The position numbers and the translations under genes were made by a program. Under the pieces are notes generated by a model, which worked only from the letters and a program-made list of their open reading frames with translations, did not search any database and was not told the origin of the DNA. This document shows, in pieces, positions 34,312 to 42,542 of a DNA stretch of 64,000 bases. The stretch is from Virgisporangium ochraceum. Its GTDB lineage: Bacteria; Actinomycetota; Actinomycetes; Mycobacteriales; Micromonosporaceae. The first letter of the stretch is position 1, and the number at the start of each line of letters is the position of its first letter. The stretch covers positions 1-64,000 of the forward strand of contig NZ_BOPH01000149.1 in assembly GCF_016863655.1 (NCBI RefSeq), read 5' to 3'.

Positions 34312-34842
34312 ATGAACGCGAGTGACTGGATTGCCCTCTTTGCGGCGGCTGTCGCCCTGGGTTCAGTCGCACTTCACCTGTGGCTTCGCCGCTTGGACCA
34401 GCAGGAGGCACAGCACACCAGTGTGATGACTGCGCTCCAAGGAGAGAAGGAGGCGGTTGGCTACGAAGCCTATCGGATAGGCGCGAAGGGCTGGCCACAG
34501 CGCCTCGACGAGCGTGAGCAACTGCGTGACGCACTCTGCCTGGCGTTCATCTTCGAGGGGTCTGACCGTACCCGCGCCATGATCTACCGCGCCCTAAAGG
34601 AATATCCCCGGCCCGGGCATCCGGAACTCGAAGAAACGTTGACCAAACTGCTCGCTGTCTTCGAAGAGGCAGATGATCTGGGAGTCGACTGGGACCTGCA
34701 CCGCGGTTGGAAACGACTGGCCATGCTGGGGAAGATGCTAGGGGCCGCCCACGTCGCCGAGACTGCGACACGACGCCTCAGAGCCAGCTCCAGTCAAGAT
34801 CGCCGCGAACGTCGCGGGACCCGCCCATCGGCTGGCTGCTGA
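34312..34842 (+). CDS. Membrane-anchored protein of unknown function
   Basis: 176 residues with an N-terminal membrane segment (WIALFAAAVALGSVALHLWL, residues 5-24) and a soluble helical body (QRLDEREQLRDALCLAFIFE; ETLTKLLAVFEEADDLGVDW). It begins 27 bases after the SARP gene and is less GC-rich than neighbours. It ends near the start of a broken GAF-ANTAR gene. No family recognised. Confidence 0.55.
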   Translation: MNASDWIALFAAAVALGSVALHLWLRRLDQQEAQHTSVMTALQGEKEAVGYEAYRIGAKGWPQRLDEREQLRDALCLAFIFEGSDRTRAMIYRALKEYPRPGHPELEETLTKLLAVFEEADDLGVDWDLHRGWKRLAMLGKMLGAAHVAETATRRLRASSSQDRRERRGTRPSAGC

Positions 34843-34845
34843 CCT

Positions 34846-35372
34846 GTGACGATCCATTGGGCATCAAGTGGCGTCGAGCTGCGGAAACGCACGATCGGCA
34901 CAGGAGAGTTGGCCGCCTCGGATGAGACCACGAGGCTGTTGGAACTGTTCCGGGTGCAGAGAAGCGAAGGCCCGTGCCTCGGCGCGTTCCGCACCGCCGC
35001 GCGCGCCCGCTGCGGCTGCGCACCGAGGTCATCGGAGCATTGAACGTGTTCGGCACCGGCGACACCAGCATGTGGGCGCCGCCGACGGTCCGGTGGTGCA
35101 GGCGCTCGCCGACGTGGCCACGCTCGCGTTGCTGCAGGAACGCACCATCCGCCGCGGCGAAGTCCTGCCCGGACGACTGCAGGGCGCACTCGACAACCGC
35201 ATCTCGATCGAACAGGCCAAGGCCGCCGTCGCGCAGGCCGACGACATCAGCGTCGACGAGGCGTTCATGCTGCTGCGTGACTACGCCCGCCGCAACAACC
35301 GCAGGCTCAAGCGAAGTGGCCCGGACCATCGTCACCGAGCCTGACGGTGTCGCGCTGATCACATCCGGCTGA
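34846..35372 (+). pseudogene. Broken GAF-ANTAR regulator
   Basis: Pieces in three frames match the intact GAF-ANTAR protein at 50807: TRLLELFRVQRSEGPCLGAF (from 34846), then LRLRTEVIGALNVFGTGDTS, then a third frame with LADVATLALLQERTIRRGEV and ISIEQAKAAVAQADDISVDE. About 40 codons between the first two pieces are missing and at least two frame changes are needed. ANTAR proteins are RNA-binding antiterminators; this copy cannot make one. Confidence 0.75.
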
Positions 35373-35766
35373 GGTCGGCGCCGGGGCCGAGCAGCCCCAC
35401 GAGCTCGCGGTGCGTGTGATGGTCGTGGCCGTCACGGTGCGAGGACGATCCGCCGCCGGACCGGGTCCGGTCGTAGACGCGGCGGGCGGTGATCGCGAGA
35501 ACCCAGCCACGGACCTCGCCCGTTTCGTCGTCGAGGTGGTGCCGGGCCAGATGCCAGATCTCGACGAACGTCGAGCGCGTCACCGCACGGGCATCGCCCG
35601 GCGGTAGAAGCCGGACGGCCTCGCCCCAGACGCGGGGGGCCAGCAGGCCGTACAGCGTGCGGAAGGCCGGGCGCTCGCCGGCCGCGATACGGATGACGAG
35701 ATCATGCAGCCGGTCGTTGTAGAACTCTTGTCGGCGGATGCCCGCAGGCACCGGAGGCGTGCGCAT
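35359..35766 (-). CDS. Sigma-70 region 2-only protein (ECF-like, no region 4)
   Basis: 135 residues from ATG 35766. RIAAGERPAFRTLYGLLAPR, TRSTFVEIWHLARHHLDDET and VRGWVLAITARRVYDR match region 2 of ECF sigma factors, including the -10 recognition helix. After this only a His/Gly-rich tail (about 35 residues) follows, and no region 4 helix-turn-helix is present in any frame nearby. It may be a truncated sigma factor or a protein that competes for core polymerase. An upstream in-frame start at 35874 would lie in the terminator hairpin. Confidence 0.65.
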   Translation of the reverse strand: MRTPPVPAGIRRQEFYNDRLHDLVIRIAAGERPAFRTLYGLLAPRVWGEAVRLLPPGDARAVTRSTFVEIWHLARHHLDDETGEVRGWVLAITARRVYDRTRSGGGSSSHRDGHDHHTHRELVGLLGPGADLSRM

Positions 35767-35848
35767 GTGCGGTTCCCGTGCGGTTCGACACCAGGACACC
35801 GCCGGGGTCCGGAGCGGCAAGGCTGCCAGGATATCCCTCGGACGCGGC

Positions 35849-35883
35849 CCCGTTCGGGCGAATATCTGCTTCACCCGAACGGG
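35849..35883 (-). terminator. Terminator hairpin of the groEL operon
   Basis: CCCGTTCGGG (35849-35858) pairs perfectly with CCCGAACGGG (35874-35883) around a 15-base loop. It lies a few bases beyond the stop of the 71-aa gene on the minus strand. Confidence 0.65.
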
Positions 35884-35889
35884 ACCGGC

Positions 35890-36105
35890 TCAGATGGTTC
35901 TCGGGTCGTCCGTGGCCGGGCCGGGCCAGGCATCGGCCGACAGGGTGTCGAGGTCGATGCCGAGGGTGCGCAGCAGGCCGGCGTTCTCGTCCGTGTCGAT
36001 GAGCGCCGAGAACTCCTTGTCGACCCAGTCGGCCCGGCCGTGCAGGTCGCGTGACCGTAGCGTCGCCACCACCACGTCTTTTCTGACGCATGTTGCTGTG
36101 GTCAT
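35890..36105 (-). CDS. Small protein encoded after groEL (71 aa)
   Basis: 71 residues (MTTATCVRKDVVVATLRSRD, then LHGRADWVDKEFSALIDTDE). It lies 23 bases after groEL in the same direction and before the terminator hairpin, so it is in the CIRCE-controlled transcript. Similar small proteins with a 'LR-x-x-x-L-H-G-R-A-D-W-V-D' stretch occur in other actinomycetes; function is unknown. Confidence 0.6.
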   Translation of the reverse strand: MTTATCVRKDVVVATLRSRDLHGRADWVDKEFSALIDTDENAGLLRTLGIDLDTLSADAWPGPATDDPRTI

Positions 36106-36128
36106 GTCACTTCACTCCTGTCGATGGG

Positions 36129-37700
36129 TCAGTTCTCGTCCGCGACGAGTACCTCGGTGGTGAGGAAGAGCGCGGCGATCGACGCGGCGTTCTGCAGCGC
36201 GGACCGCGTCACCTTGGCCGGTTCGACGATGCCCGCGGCGACCATGTCGACGTACGTCCCGCTGACGACGTCGAGCCCGTGGCCTGCCGGACGCGACGCG
36301 ACCGCCTCGACGACGACGCCGCCCTCGAGGCCGGCGTTGACCGCGATCTGTCGCAGCGGCGCGGTGAGCGCCCGCCGGACGATGTCGGCGCCGGTGGCTT
36401 CGTCGCCGGTCAGGTCGAGCTTGTCGAACGCGGTGTCGGCGGCGTTGGCCAGCGCGACCCCACCACCCGGGAGCAGGCCCTCCTCGACGGCGGCCCGGGC
36501 GTTGCGGACGGCGTCCTCGATCCGGTGCTTACGTTCCTTGAGCTCGACCTCGGTGGCCGCACCGACCGCGATCACCGCGATGCCGCCGGCCATCCGGGCA
36601 AGTCGTTCCCGCAGCTTCTCGCGGTCGTAGTCGGAGTCGGAGTTGTCGATCTCCGCGCGGATCTGCGCCAACCGGCCGGCGATCTCGCCGGGGTCGCCGT
36701 GGCCGTCAACGACGGTCGTCTGATCCCGGGTGACCACGACCCGGCGGGCCCGGCCCAACGCCTCCAGCCCCACGCTGTCGACCCTGGTGCCCACCGTCTC
36801 GCTGATGACCTGCCCGCCGGTGAGCACGGCGAGGTCGGCGAGCATCGCCGACCGCCGGTCGCCGAAGCCGGGCGTCTTGACCGCCACCGATGGGAAGGTG
36901 CCACGGACCTTGTTGACGACGAGCGTCGCCAGGGCCTGACCCTCGATCTCGTCGGCAATGACCACCAGCGCGCCGCTGACCTGCATGACCTGGTCGAGGA
37001 TGGGCAGGAGGTCGTCCGGATTCGAGATCCGGTTGTCGACGAGGAGCAGATACGGGTCGTCGAGGACGGTCTCCATACGTTCGGTGTCGGTGACGAAGTA
37101 GGGCGAGACATACCCCTTGTCGAGGCGCATACCCTCGGTGAGTTCGAGGTCGAGGCCGAAGGTGCTGCTCTCCTCGACGGTGATGACGCCGTCCTTCCCG
37201 ACCTTGTCCATCGCCTCTGCGATCAGCTCGCCGACCGCGGGGTCGGCGGCGGAGATGGACGCCGTGGCCGCAATCTGCTCCCGGGTCTCCACCTCGCGGG
37301 ACCGGTGAGCCAGTTCCTCGGTGACCGCGGCGACCGCGGCCTCGATGCCGCGCTTCAGTGCGATCGGGTTCGCGCCCGCGGCGACGTTGCGCAATCCTTC
37401 GTGCACCAGCGCCTGGGCCAGCACTGTCGCGGTGGTCGTACCGTCGCCGGCGACCTCGTCGGTCTTCCTCGCGACTTCCTTCACCAGTTCGGCGCCGAGC
37501 CGTTCATACGGGTCGTCGAGCGTTACCTCACTGGCGATGCTCACCCCGTCGTTCGTGATCGTGGGAACGCCGTACGCGGTGCCCAGGACAACGTTGCGAC
37601 CCTTCGGGCCGAGTGTCACCTTCACCGTGTCGGCAAGGGCGTTCATGCCTCGTTCCAGGCCCCGACGGGCTGCTTCGCCAAAAACGATCAACTTGGCCAT
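36129..37700 (-). CDS. groEL: Chaperonin GroEL (HSP60)
   Basis: 523 residues from ATG 37700 (MAKLIVFGEAARRGLERGMN). Features: GDGTTT nucleotide-binding loop (85-90), VKTPGFGDRR in the apical domain, EEGLLPGGGVAL near the C-terminal nucleotide site. It folds client proteins in an ATP-driven double ring. No groES lies next to it, and the C-terminus ends LTTEVLVADEN with neither the Gly-Met tail of GroEL nor the His-rich tail of actinobacterial GroEL1. It is therefore a stand-alone paralog and needs GroES from elsewhere. The upstream CIRCE element indicates HrcA heat-shock control. An in-frame start at 37742 would add 14 unlikely residues. Confidence 0.96.
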   Translation of the reverse strand: MAKLIVFGEAARRGLERGMNALADTVKVTLGPKGRNVVLGTAYGVPTITNDGVSIASEVTLDDPYERLGAELVKEVARKTDEVAGDGTTTATVLAQALVHEGLRNVAAGANPIALKRGIEAAVAAVTEELAHRSREVETREQIAATASISAADPAVGELIAEAMDKVGKDGVITVEESSTFGLDLELTEGMRLDKGYVSPYFVTDTERMETVLDDPYLLLVDNRISNPDDLLPILDQVMQVSGALVVIADEIEGQALATLVVNKVRGTFPSVAVKTPGFGDRRSAMLADLAVLTGGQVISETVGTRVDSVGLEALGRARRVVVTRDQTTVVDGHGDPGEIAGRLAQIRAEIDNSDSDYDREKLRERLARMAGGIAVIAVGAATEVELKERKHRIEDAVRNARAAVEEGLLPGGGVALANAADTAFDKLDLTGDEATGADIVRRALTAPLRQIAVNAGLEGGVVVEAVASRPAGHGLDVVSGTYVDMVAAGIVEPAKVTRSALQNAASIAALFLTTEVLVADEN

Positions 37701-37805
37701 CTGCGCGATCCTGACGATCGTCGTGCCCATGTACAGCACCATGGTCGGGCCGACCTGCGATGACCGCTGCTACGGTCCCCCCTCCGGGGGCTCCATCCCA
37801 TTCGG

Positions 37806-37832
37806 TTGGCACTCACACATGGCGAGTGCTAA
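37806..37832 (-). promoter_or_regulatory. CIRCE operator (HrcA binding site)
   Basis: TTGGCACTC (37806-37814), a 9-base spacer, GAGTGCTAA (37824-37832). One mismatch to the CIRCE consensus TTAGCACTC-N9-GAGTGCTAA. It lies about 105 bases upstream of the groEL start, as expected for HrcA repression released by heat. Confidence 0.93.
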
Positions 37833-37884
37833 CTCCAGTGCAGCACCTATTTCCTCCACGCGCAAACGAGACCATGATCCACAA

Positions 37885-37906
37885 GCTTCGCCGCGTGCGG
37901 CGAAGC
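37885..37906. promoter_or_regulatory. Perfect inverted repeat, function unknown
   Basis: GCTTCGCCGC (37885-37894) and GCGGCGAAGC (37897-37906) form perfect 10-base arms around GT. It lies between the divergent groEL and the LapA-relic/DUF5994 unit, so an operator is likelier than a terminator. Confidence 0.5.
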
Positions 37907-37984
37907 GGCGTACGGTGGGTATGTCGCTCGAGTCCCCGGCGGCCGACGGTTCGCACCTGGCGAACGCTCCGCTACCGGAAGGCG

Positions 37985-38001
37985 GCGGTCATGATGACCG
38001 C
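37985..38001 (+). promoter_or_regulatory. Palindrome over a start codon, copy 1 of 3
   Basis: GCGGTCAT-G-ATGACCGC, a perfect 8-base-arm palindrome covering the ATGATG start of the LapA relic. Nearly the same palindrome is found at 62714-62730 and 63376-63392, in each case at the start of a related short reading frame. Could be an operator or an mRNA hairpin hiding the start. Confidence 0.5.
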
Positions 38002-38160
38002 GGCACAGAATCACCGGCAATCCCCGCCATCGACACCCCGCGCTGGCCCTCGCCGCCGTCTTCGGTGTGCTGCCCGTAGCGCTTCCCGGAACTGCCCGCA
38101 TCGTTCAGCTTCGGCTCCCGGGCCGCCGGAGTCGTCCGTTGAGACAGGTCCGACGAGCCG
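37991..38160 (+). pseudogene. LapA-domain membrane protein relic
   Basis: The start (MMTAAQNHRQSPPS) and the end (LAAVFGVLPVALPGTARIVQ then LRLPGRR) match the intact protein at 63382, but the transmembrane middle of about 75 codons is gone and the two pieces are in different frames. It sits before a DUF5994 gene exactly as the intact copy does, so this is a decayed duplicate of that module. Confidence 0.7.
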
Positions 38161-38201
38161 GTAACCCCTCTTCACCTCGCTACAACGTCAGGACGGTCGC
38201 C

Positions 38202-38741
38202 ATGTCCACCACCACACGACCAACCACCAACGTGGCCTCCGAACCGCGGCTCGTCCTCGCCCCCGTGCGCGCCGGCCGGGCGGTCCTGGACGGCGGATGG
38301 TGGCCCCGATCCTGGGATGCCGTCGCCGAATTGCCGGACCTCGTCCTGGCCCTGTCCGCCCGTTACGGGAGGATCCGCCAACTCATGCTCAACAGCGCCG
38401 CCTGGACCGGCCACTTCAAGCGCCTGCCGGTCGGCGACGGCGTGGTGCGTGCGGGCTGGTTCGCCAGCGTCGACCCGGCCGTGCTGATCGCCACCACGTA
38501 CCACGGCGACCAGATCGACCTTCTCGTGGTCCCACCGTCGACCGCGACCGGCCCCGCGGAGAGGGCGATGGCACGTGCCGCCGACCCGGCCAACCGCACG
38601 CGGGCGCACGCCATCCTCATCGCGGCACCCGCGTCGGAGAACCCCGTCGAGACGGCGCCCCGCGCGGTTCGGACCTCCGACGAGCACCCGGTGTGGGACA
38701 ACGACGGCGGCGCGGACCGGGCCGGGAGACGACCGTGGTGA
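38202..38741 (+). CDS. DUF5994 family protein
   Basis: 179 residues. RLVLAPVRAGRAVLDGGWWP, RSWDAVAELPDLVLALSARY and the central GRIRQLMLNSAAW are the DUF5994 signature, an actinobacterial family of unknown function. The start ATG 38202 matches that of the paralog at 63839. The last codons overlap a 57-aa membrane peptide gene (GTGA), so the two are coupled. The Asp/Gly/Arg-rich tail is probably unstructured. Confidence 0.85.
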   Translation: MSTTTRPTTNVASEPRLVLAPVRAGRAVLDGGWWPRSWDAVAELPDLVLALSARYGRIRQLMLNSAAWTGHFKRLPVGDGVVRAGWFASVDPAVLIATTYHGDQIDLLVVPPSTATGPAERAMARAADPANRTRAHAILIAAPASENPVETAPRAVRTSDEHPVWDNDGGADRAGRRPW

Positions 38742-38911
38742 CCCCGGTGGTTCCCGCGGTCCGGTCCGCGACTCCGCGTGGCGGTGTCGCCGCCGCGCCG
38801 TGGAACCGGGTCGCCGCCGCACATCGGCGCACCGGCAGAGTGGAGTGGATCGTGCTGGTGGTCGTCATGCTCCTGCCGCAAATGGTCACCGTGCTGCTGG
38901 TCACGCGCTGA
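38738..38911 (+). CDS. Small membrane protein (57 aa)
   Basis: From GTG 38738, overlapping the DUF5994 stop. A basic N-terminus (about 35 residues) is followed by one hydrophobic segment, WIVLVVVMLLPQMVTVLLVT, reaching the C-terminus. A tail-anchored topology is likely. Unknown function; the overlap with DUF5994 supports it being real. Confidence 0.55.
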   Translation: MTPVVPAVRSATPRGGVAAAPWNRVAAAHRRTGRVEWIVLVVVMLLPQMVTVLLVTR

Positions 38912-38915
38912 CGCG

Positions 38916-38940
38916 GTTTGCCCTGCCAGGGGTGGGGTAT
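38916..38940 (+). promoter_or_regulatory. SigB/SigF-type promoter of the desaturase gene
   Basis: GTTT (38916-38919), 15-base spacer, GGGTAT (38935-38940), an exact match to the consensus of actinobacterial SigB/SigF/SigH-type stress promoters. It is about 100 bases before the desaturase start. A SigB-family sigma gene lies at 53496. Confidence 0.65.
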
Positions 38941-39044
38941 TAGAGCCGCACCGGTCGCCCGGACTCCGCGACCCTTCGAAACCCATCCTCGTCAGCTGCT
39001 ACACGCAGACGCGGGCCCAATGGTGTCTAAAGGAGTCCCTTCTC

Positions 39045-40022
39045 GTGCATGCAGTGTTGTCGACGCCCGTCAGTGAACGGGCCGCACCGGCTCCGGCCGG
39101 GCCCAAGCCGTTGGTCGAGGCGACCCAGTCGGTCGCAGAGCTCGCCGTTCTGTGGATCTTTGTGGTCGCTCCGTTCGTGGCGCTTCTCGCCGCGATACCC
39201 CTGGCGTGGGGCTGGGGAGTGTCCACATTGGACATCGTGATGGCCGGCGTCGGTTACCTGATCGCCATCACGGGCGTCACCGTGGGGTTCCACCGCCATC
39301 TCACTCACGGCTCGTTCAAGGCCCGCCGCCCGTTGCGCATCGCGTTGGCCGTCGCCGGTTCATTGGCGGTGGAGGGCGCGCCGACGAAGTGGGTGGCCGA
39401 TCATCGTCGCCATCACGCGTTCACCGACCGCGAAGGTGACCCGCACTCCCCCTGGCGTTACGGCACCGGGGTGATCGCGCTCGCCAAAGGACTCCTCTAC
39501 GCGCACTGCGGCTGGCTGCTCAACCGCGAGATCACCAACAAGGCCCGCTTCGCGCCCGACCTGCTCGCCGACCGCGACATCCGCGTCGTCGACCGGCTCT
39601 TCATCCCACTGCTCGTCGCGTCGCTGGCGACGCCGGCGGTCATCGGTGGGCTGGTGACCGGCTCCTGGACGGGCGCGCTGACCGGGTTCTTCTGGGCCGG
39701 CCTGGTCCGCATGGCGTTGCTGCACCACGTGACCTGGTCGGTGAACTCGATCTGCCACGTCGTCGGGGAACGACCGTTCGCCAGCAAGGACAGGGCCACG
39801 AACTTCTGGCCCCTGGCCGTCCTTTCCTTCGGCGAAAGCTGGCACAACTCGCACCACGCCGATCCAACCATCGCCCGGCACGGGGTCCTCCCTGGACAGA
39901 TCGACCCCGGCGCCCGTCTCATCCGGCTTCTCGAAAAGGCCGGCTGGATTTACGACGTGCGATGGCCCACCGCGGCCCGAATCGCCGCCAAACGCGTCCC
40001 CGCACAGGCGCACCGGGGGTGA
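39045..40022 (+). CDS. Membrane fatty-acid (acyl-CoA/acyl-lipid) desaturase
   Basis: 325 residues from GTG 39045 (AAAGGAG ribosome site). The three histidine boxes of the di-iron desaturase family are intact: HRHLTH (83-88), HRRHH (120-124), HNSHH (267-271). Hydrophobic spans occur at about 34-55, 62-82, 98-110, 186-225. It introduces a double bond, probably delta-9, into membrane fatty acids, which adjusts fluidity in cold or stress. The stress-type promoter upstream fits this. It is followed after 64 bases by a small membrane-protein gene. Confidence 0.92.
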   Translation: MHAVLSTPVSERAAPAPAGPKPLVEATQSVAELAVLWIFVVAPFVALLAAIPLAWGWGVSTLDIVMAGVGYLIAITGVTVGFHRHLTHGSFKARRPLRIALAVAGSLAVEGAPTKWVADHRRHHAFTDREGDPHSPWRYGTGVIALAKGLLYAHCGWLLNREITNKARFAPDLLADRDIRVVDRLFIPLLVASLATPAVIGGLVTGSWTGALTGFFWAGLVRMALLHHVTWSVNSICHVVGERPFASKDRATNFWPLAVLSFGESWHNSHHADPTIARHGVLPGQIDPGARLIRLLEKAGWIYDVRWPTAARIAAKRVPAQAHRG

Positions 40023-40086
40023 TACGTGGGGGTCGAACCGTATCCCGGCGGCCCCCACCACCCCGAACACAGACACAGGAGGCATC

Positions 40087-40650
40087 ATGAACGACCGCAA
40101 TACACTTGTCCGAACCCTGCACGACGTGGGTGGAGCCGTCTGGCTGGGCGGCTCCCTGATGGGCGCCGTCGGCCTCAACGGCGCCTCCAGGAACGTGAGC
40201 GACACCGACGAGCGCGTCCGGGTCGCCTCGGCCGGATGGGCCCGCTGGGCGCCATTCTCGGCGGCGGCGATCGGAGCTCACGTCATCGGCGGCATCGGTC
40301 TGCTCGTGGCCAACCGCGGCCGGGTCAAGGGCCAGTCCGGCGTCACCGCCAATACGGCCGTCAAGACGGCCCTGACCGTCGCGGCGATCGCCACCACCGC
40401 CTACAGCGGTCTCCTCGGCGCCAAGTTGGCCAAGGCCGGACGGGTGCATGCCGAGGGCGGTGTCGTTCCGGACTCGGAGACGCCGACCGGCATCGCGGCG
40501 TCCCAACAGGCACTGCGCAACCTGCAGTGGGTGACGCCTGTGCTGACCGCCGCGATCGTCGCGCTCGGTTCGCAGCAGGGCGAGCAGCAGCGTCCCGGTC
40601 AGATGTTGGGCGGATTCACCACCAGGGTCGCCCGGTTCGCCGGTCGCTGA
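40087..40650 (+). CDS. Conserved small membrane protein
   Basis: 187 residues with hydrophobic stretches (VGGAVWLGGSLMGAVGLNGA; FSAAAIGAHVIGGIGLLVAN; LTVAAIATTAYSGLLGAKLA; WVTPVLTAAIVALGSQQGEQ). This four-span layout with LHDVGGAVWLGGSLMGAVGL is common in actinobacterial stress loci; function unknown. CACAGGAGG precedes ATG 40087. Confidence 0.7.
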   Translation: MNDRNTLVRTLHDVGGAVWLGGSLMGAVGLNGASRNVSDTDERVRVASAGWARWAPFSAAAIGAHVIGGIGLLVANRGRVKGQSGVTANTAVKTALTVAAIATTAYSGLLGAKLAKAGRVHAEGGVVPDSETPTGIAASQQALRNLQWVTPVLTAAIVALGSQQGEQQRPGQMLGGFTTRVARFAGR

Positions 40651-40712
40651 GTGCAGTTCGGGACACTGGCCGTCGGCCGGTGTCCCGTGGCCGCGTGAAG
40701 AGGAGTACCACC

Positions 40713-42035
40713 ATGAGCTGGATGTCGCAGGCGCGTGTCGCCCTGGCCCGCCGGGGTGGATCGACTCCGCCGTTCCCCGCTCCCCACGTGATCGCCGTCG
40801 ACCGCCCGTCCACTGTGGAAGAAGGCCTCCCGCGTGGCATCCGGATCGGCGGCGCCTGGGCGTGGCGGATCATCCTGTTCATCGCCGCCGGCTACCTGCT
40901 GCTGCGCCTGCTCGGCGGGTTGCGCGTCGTGGTCATCCCCGTAGTGGTGGCGCTGCTGCTGGCCGCATTGTTCGAACCGGCAGCCGCGTGGCTGCGGCGA
41001 CGCGGGGTCAACCGGTCCCTGGCCGCCGGGATGGTTCTCATCAGTGGGCTGCTGGTGGTCGGTGGCGGTCTGGGACTGATCGCGCAGACGTTCGTCTCCC
41101 AGTTCGACGACCTCGCCGCTCAGGTGGGTGACGGCGTCGACGAGGTGCGGACATGGCTCGCGCAGGGTCCGCTGCACCTGTCCCAGCAACAGTTGGACGA
41201 CGGCCTCGAACGGTTGCAGAAGTCGGTCACCGACAACCAAGGTGCGTTGACCTCCGGCGCGGTGAGCACCGCCACCACCCTCGGCGAGGTACTCGCCGGG
41301 TTCTTCGTCGTCCTGTTCACCCTGTTCTTCTTCCTCCGCGACGGCGGGCAGATCTGGCGGTTCCTGTGCCGGCTCCTGCCCGGTCCCGCGCAGGTACCGA
41401 TGGCCCGCGCCGGGCACTACTCGTGGCACACCCTTGTGTCCTACGTCCGCGCGACCGTCCTCGTGGCGTTCGTCGACGCGGTCGGCATCGGCATCGGCCT
41501 GGCGGCGCTCGGGGTTCCGCTGGCCCTTCCGTTGGCCGCCCTGGTCTTCCTGGGCGCGTTCATCCCGGTGGTCGGGGCCACCGTGTCGGGCGCGGTCGCC
41601 GTTCTGGTGGCTCTCGTGACCGTCGGGCCGGTGAAGGCTCTCATCCTCCTGGCCGTCGTCGTCGCCGTGCAGCAGTTGGAAGGGCACGTCCTGCAGCCGC
41701 TCATCATGGGCCGCGCCGTCGCCCTGCATCCCCTCGCCGTCATCCTCGCCATCGCCACCGGTGTCGTCACCGCCGGCATCGTCGGCGGCCTCGTCGCCGT
41801 CCCACTCCTCGCGGTCGCGAACACCGCGATCCGTTACCTGGCCGCGCACCCGGGCGGTGAGCCCACCTCCGATCACACTCCGCCCGGCACCGAGCCGACC
41901 GACAGGGACGACCGGACCGCCGAGCGTGCCGAGGAAGAGGCGACCGAACGGGCCGACCCGCAGGATCCTCCGCCCGACGACGCCCCTGCCGGGCCGGACC
42001 ACACCGATCACAAGGTGGGAGTGACAGCACAATGA
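40713..42035 (+). CDS. AI-2E family transporter (TqsA/PerM-like membrane protein)
   Basis: 440 residues. Hydrophobic pairs near 50-85 and 105-130, then the soluble middle (residues about 130-195), a signature FFVVLFTLFFFLRDGG, and the C-terminal core with IGIGLAALGVPLALPLAALV and PVVGATVSGAVAVLVALVTV, EGHVLQPLIMGRAVALHPLA. This matches the AI-2E/PerM permease family, whose substrates are mostly undefined. A 60-residue acidic, disordered tail ends the protein. GAAGAGGAG lies before ATG 40713. Confidence 0.9.
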   Translation: MSWMSQARVALARRGGSTPPFPAPHVIAVDRPSTVEEGLPRGIRIGGAWAWRIILFIAAGYLLLRLLGGLRVVVIPVVVALLLAALFEPAAAWLRRRGVNRSLAAGMVLISGLLVVGGGLGLIAQTFVSQFDDLAAQVGDGVDEVRTWLAQGPLHLSQQQLDDGLERLQKSVTDNQGALTSGAVSTATTLGEVLAGFFVVLFTLFFFLRDGGQIWRFLCRLLPGPAQVPMARAGHYSWHTLVSYVRATVLVAFVDAVGIGIGLAALGVPLALPLAALVFLGAFIPVVGATVSGAVAVLVALVTVGPVKALILLAVVVAVQQLEGHVLQPLIMGRAVALHPLAVILAIATGVVTAGIVGGLVAVPLLAVANTAIRYLAAHPGGEPTSDHTPPGTEPTDRDDRTAERAEEEATERADPQDPPPDDAPAGPDHTDHKVGVTAQ

Positions 42036-42292
42036 GCGAACGGACCGTGGTCAGCCGCCGTGCAGAAGGTCGGCAATGGCCACCCGGGCACCGCCATGAC
42101 GACGGCGTCTGCGTGATCGTGCCGCACCAGGACTCGGCGGCGCTGGCCGCCGCGATCCGCCTCGTCCTGACGAGGCCGGCAGCGGGTCCGTCCACCCCAC
42201 CGACGCTGCGCTGGCCGGCGGTGGCCGAACGCTACGAGGACCTCGCCCACCGGCTCATCTACGCCCGGTCGACCACGATCGACGTGAAGTGA
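42032..42292 (+). pseudogene. C-terminal fragment of a glycosyltransferase
   Basis: An 86-residue frame overlapping the AI-2E stop. IVPHQDSAALAAAIRLVLT and LRWPAVAERYEDLAHRL match the tail of GT4-type glycosyltransferases (nucleotide-sugar-binding end and closing helix). The whole N-terminal domain is missing and the tail itself looks shortened. Confidence 0.65.
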
Positions 42293-42447
42293 CCACCCAG
42301 AACGCCCGGCCCACGGGCACCCGGGCAGCGAACGGACCACGACCACCCGCGCCGACGTTCGCGCACCTGATCCGGATGACCGACGACACCGGCCTGTTCG
42401 AACACGCCCGGCAAGCGACACCACGACGTGTATCGAAACACCCGTGA
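42289..42447 (+). pseudogene. N-terminal fragment of a glycosyltransferase-linked gene
   Basis: From GTG 42289, overlapping the previous fragment by GTGA, a 52-residue frame reads FAHLIRMTDDTGLFEHAR and stops soon after. This is the beginning of a protein that normally follows such glycosyltransferases and continues for hundreds of residues. The overlap shows that an operon pair once existed and lost most of both genes. Confidence 0.55.
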
Positions 42448-42542
42448 CCGCATGTACACCCCGCTCACCGGGTATACGACAAGATGCGGCTCTGATCCGG
42501 CCTCGGGCCGGGAAAGCGTCGCCCCAATGGAGAGGTAGTCCG

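Noticed and set aside
36090..37763. Plus-strand 557-residue open frame
   Set aside because: Antisense to groEL, repeats of Asp/Gly/Val/Arg, no recognisable motif.
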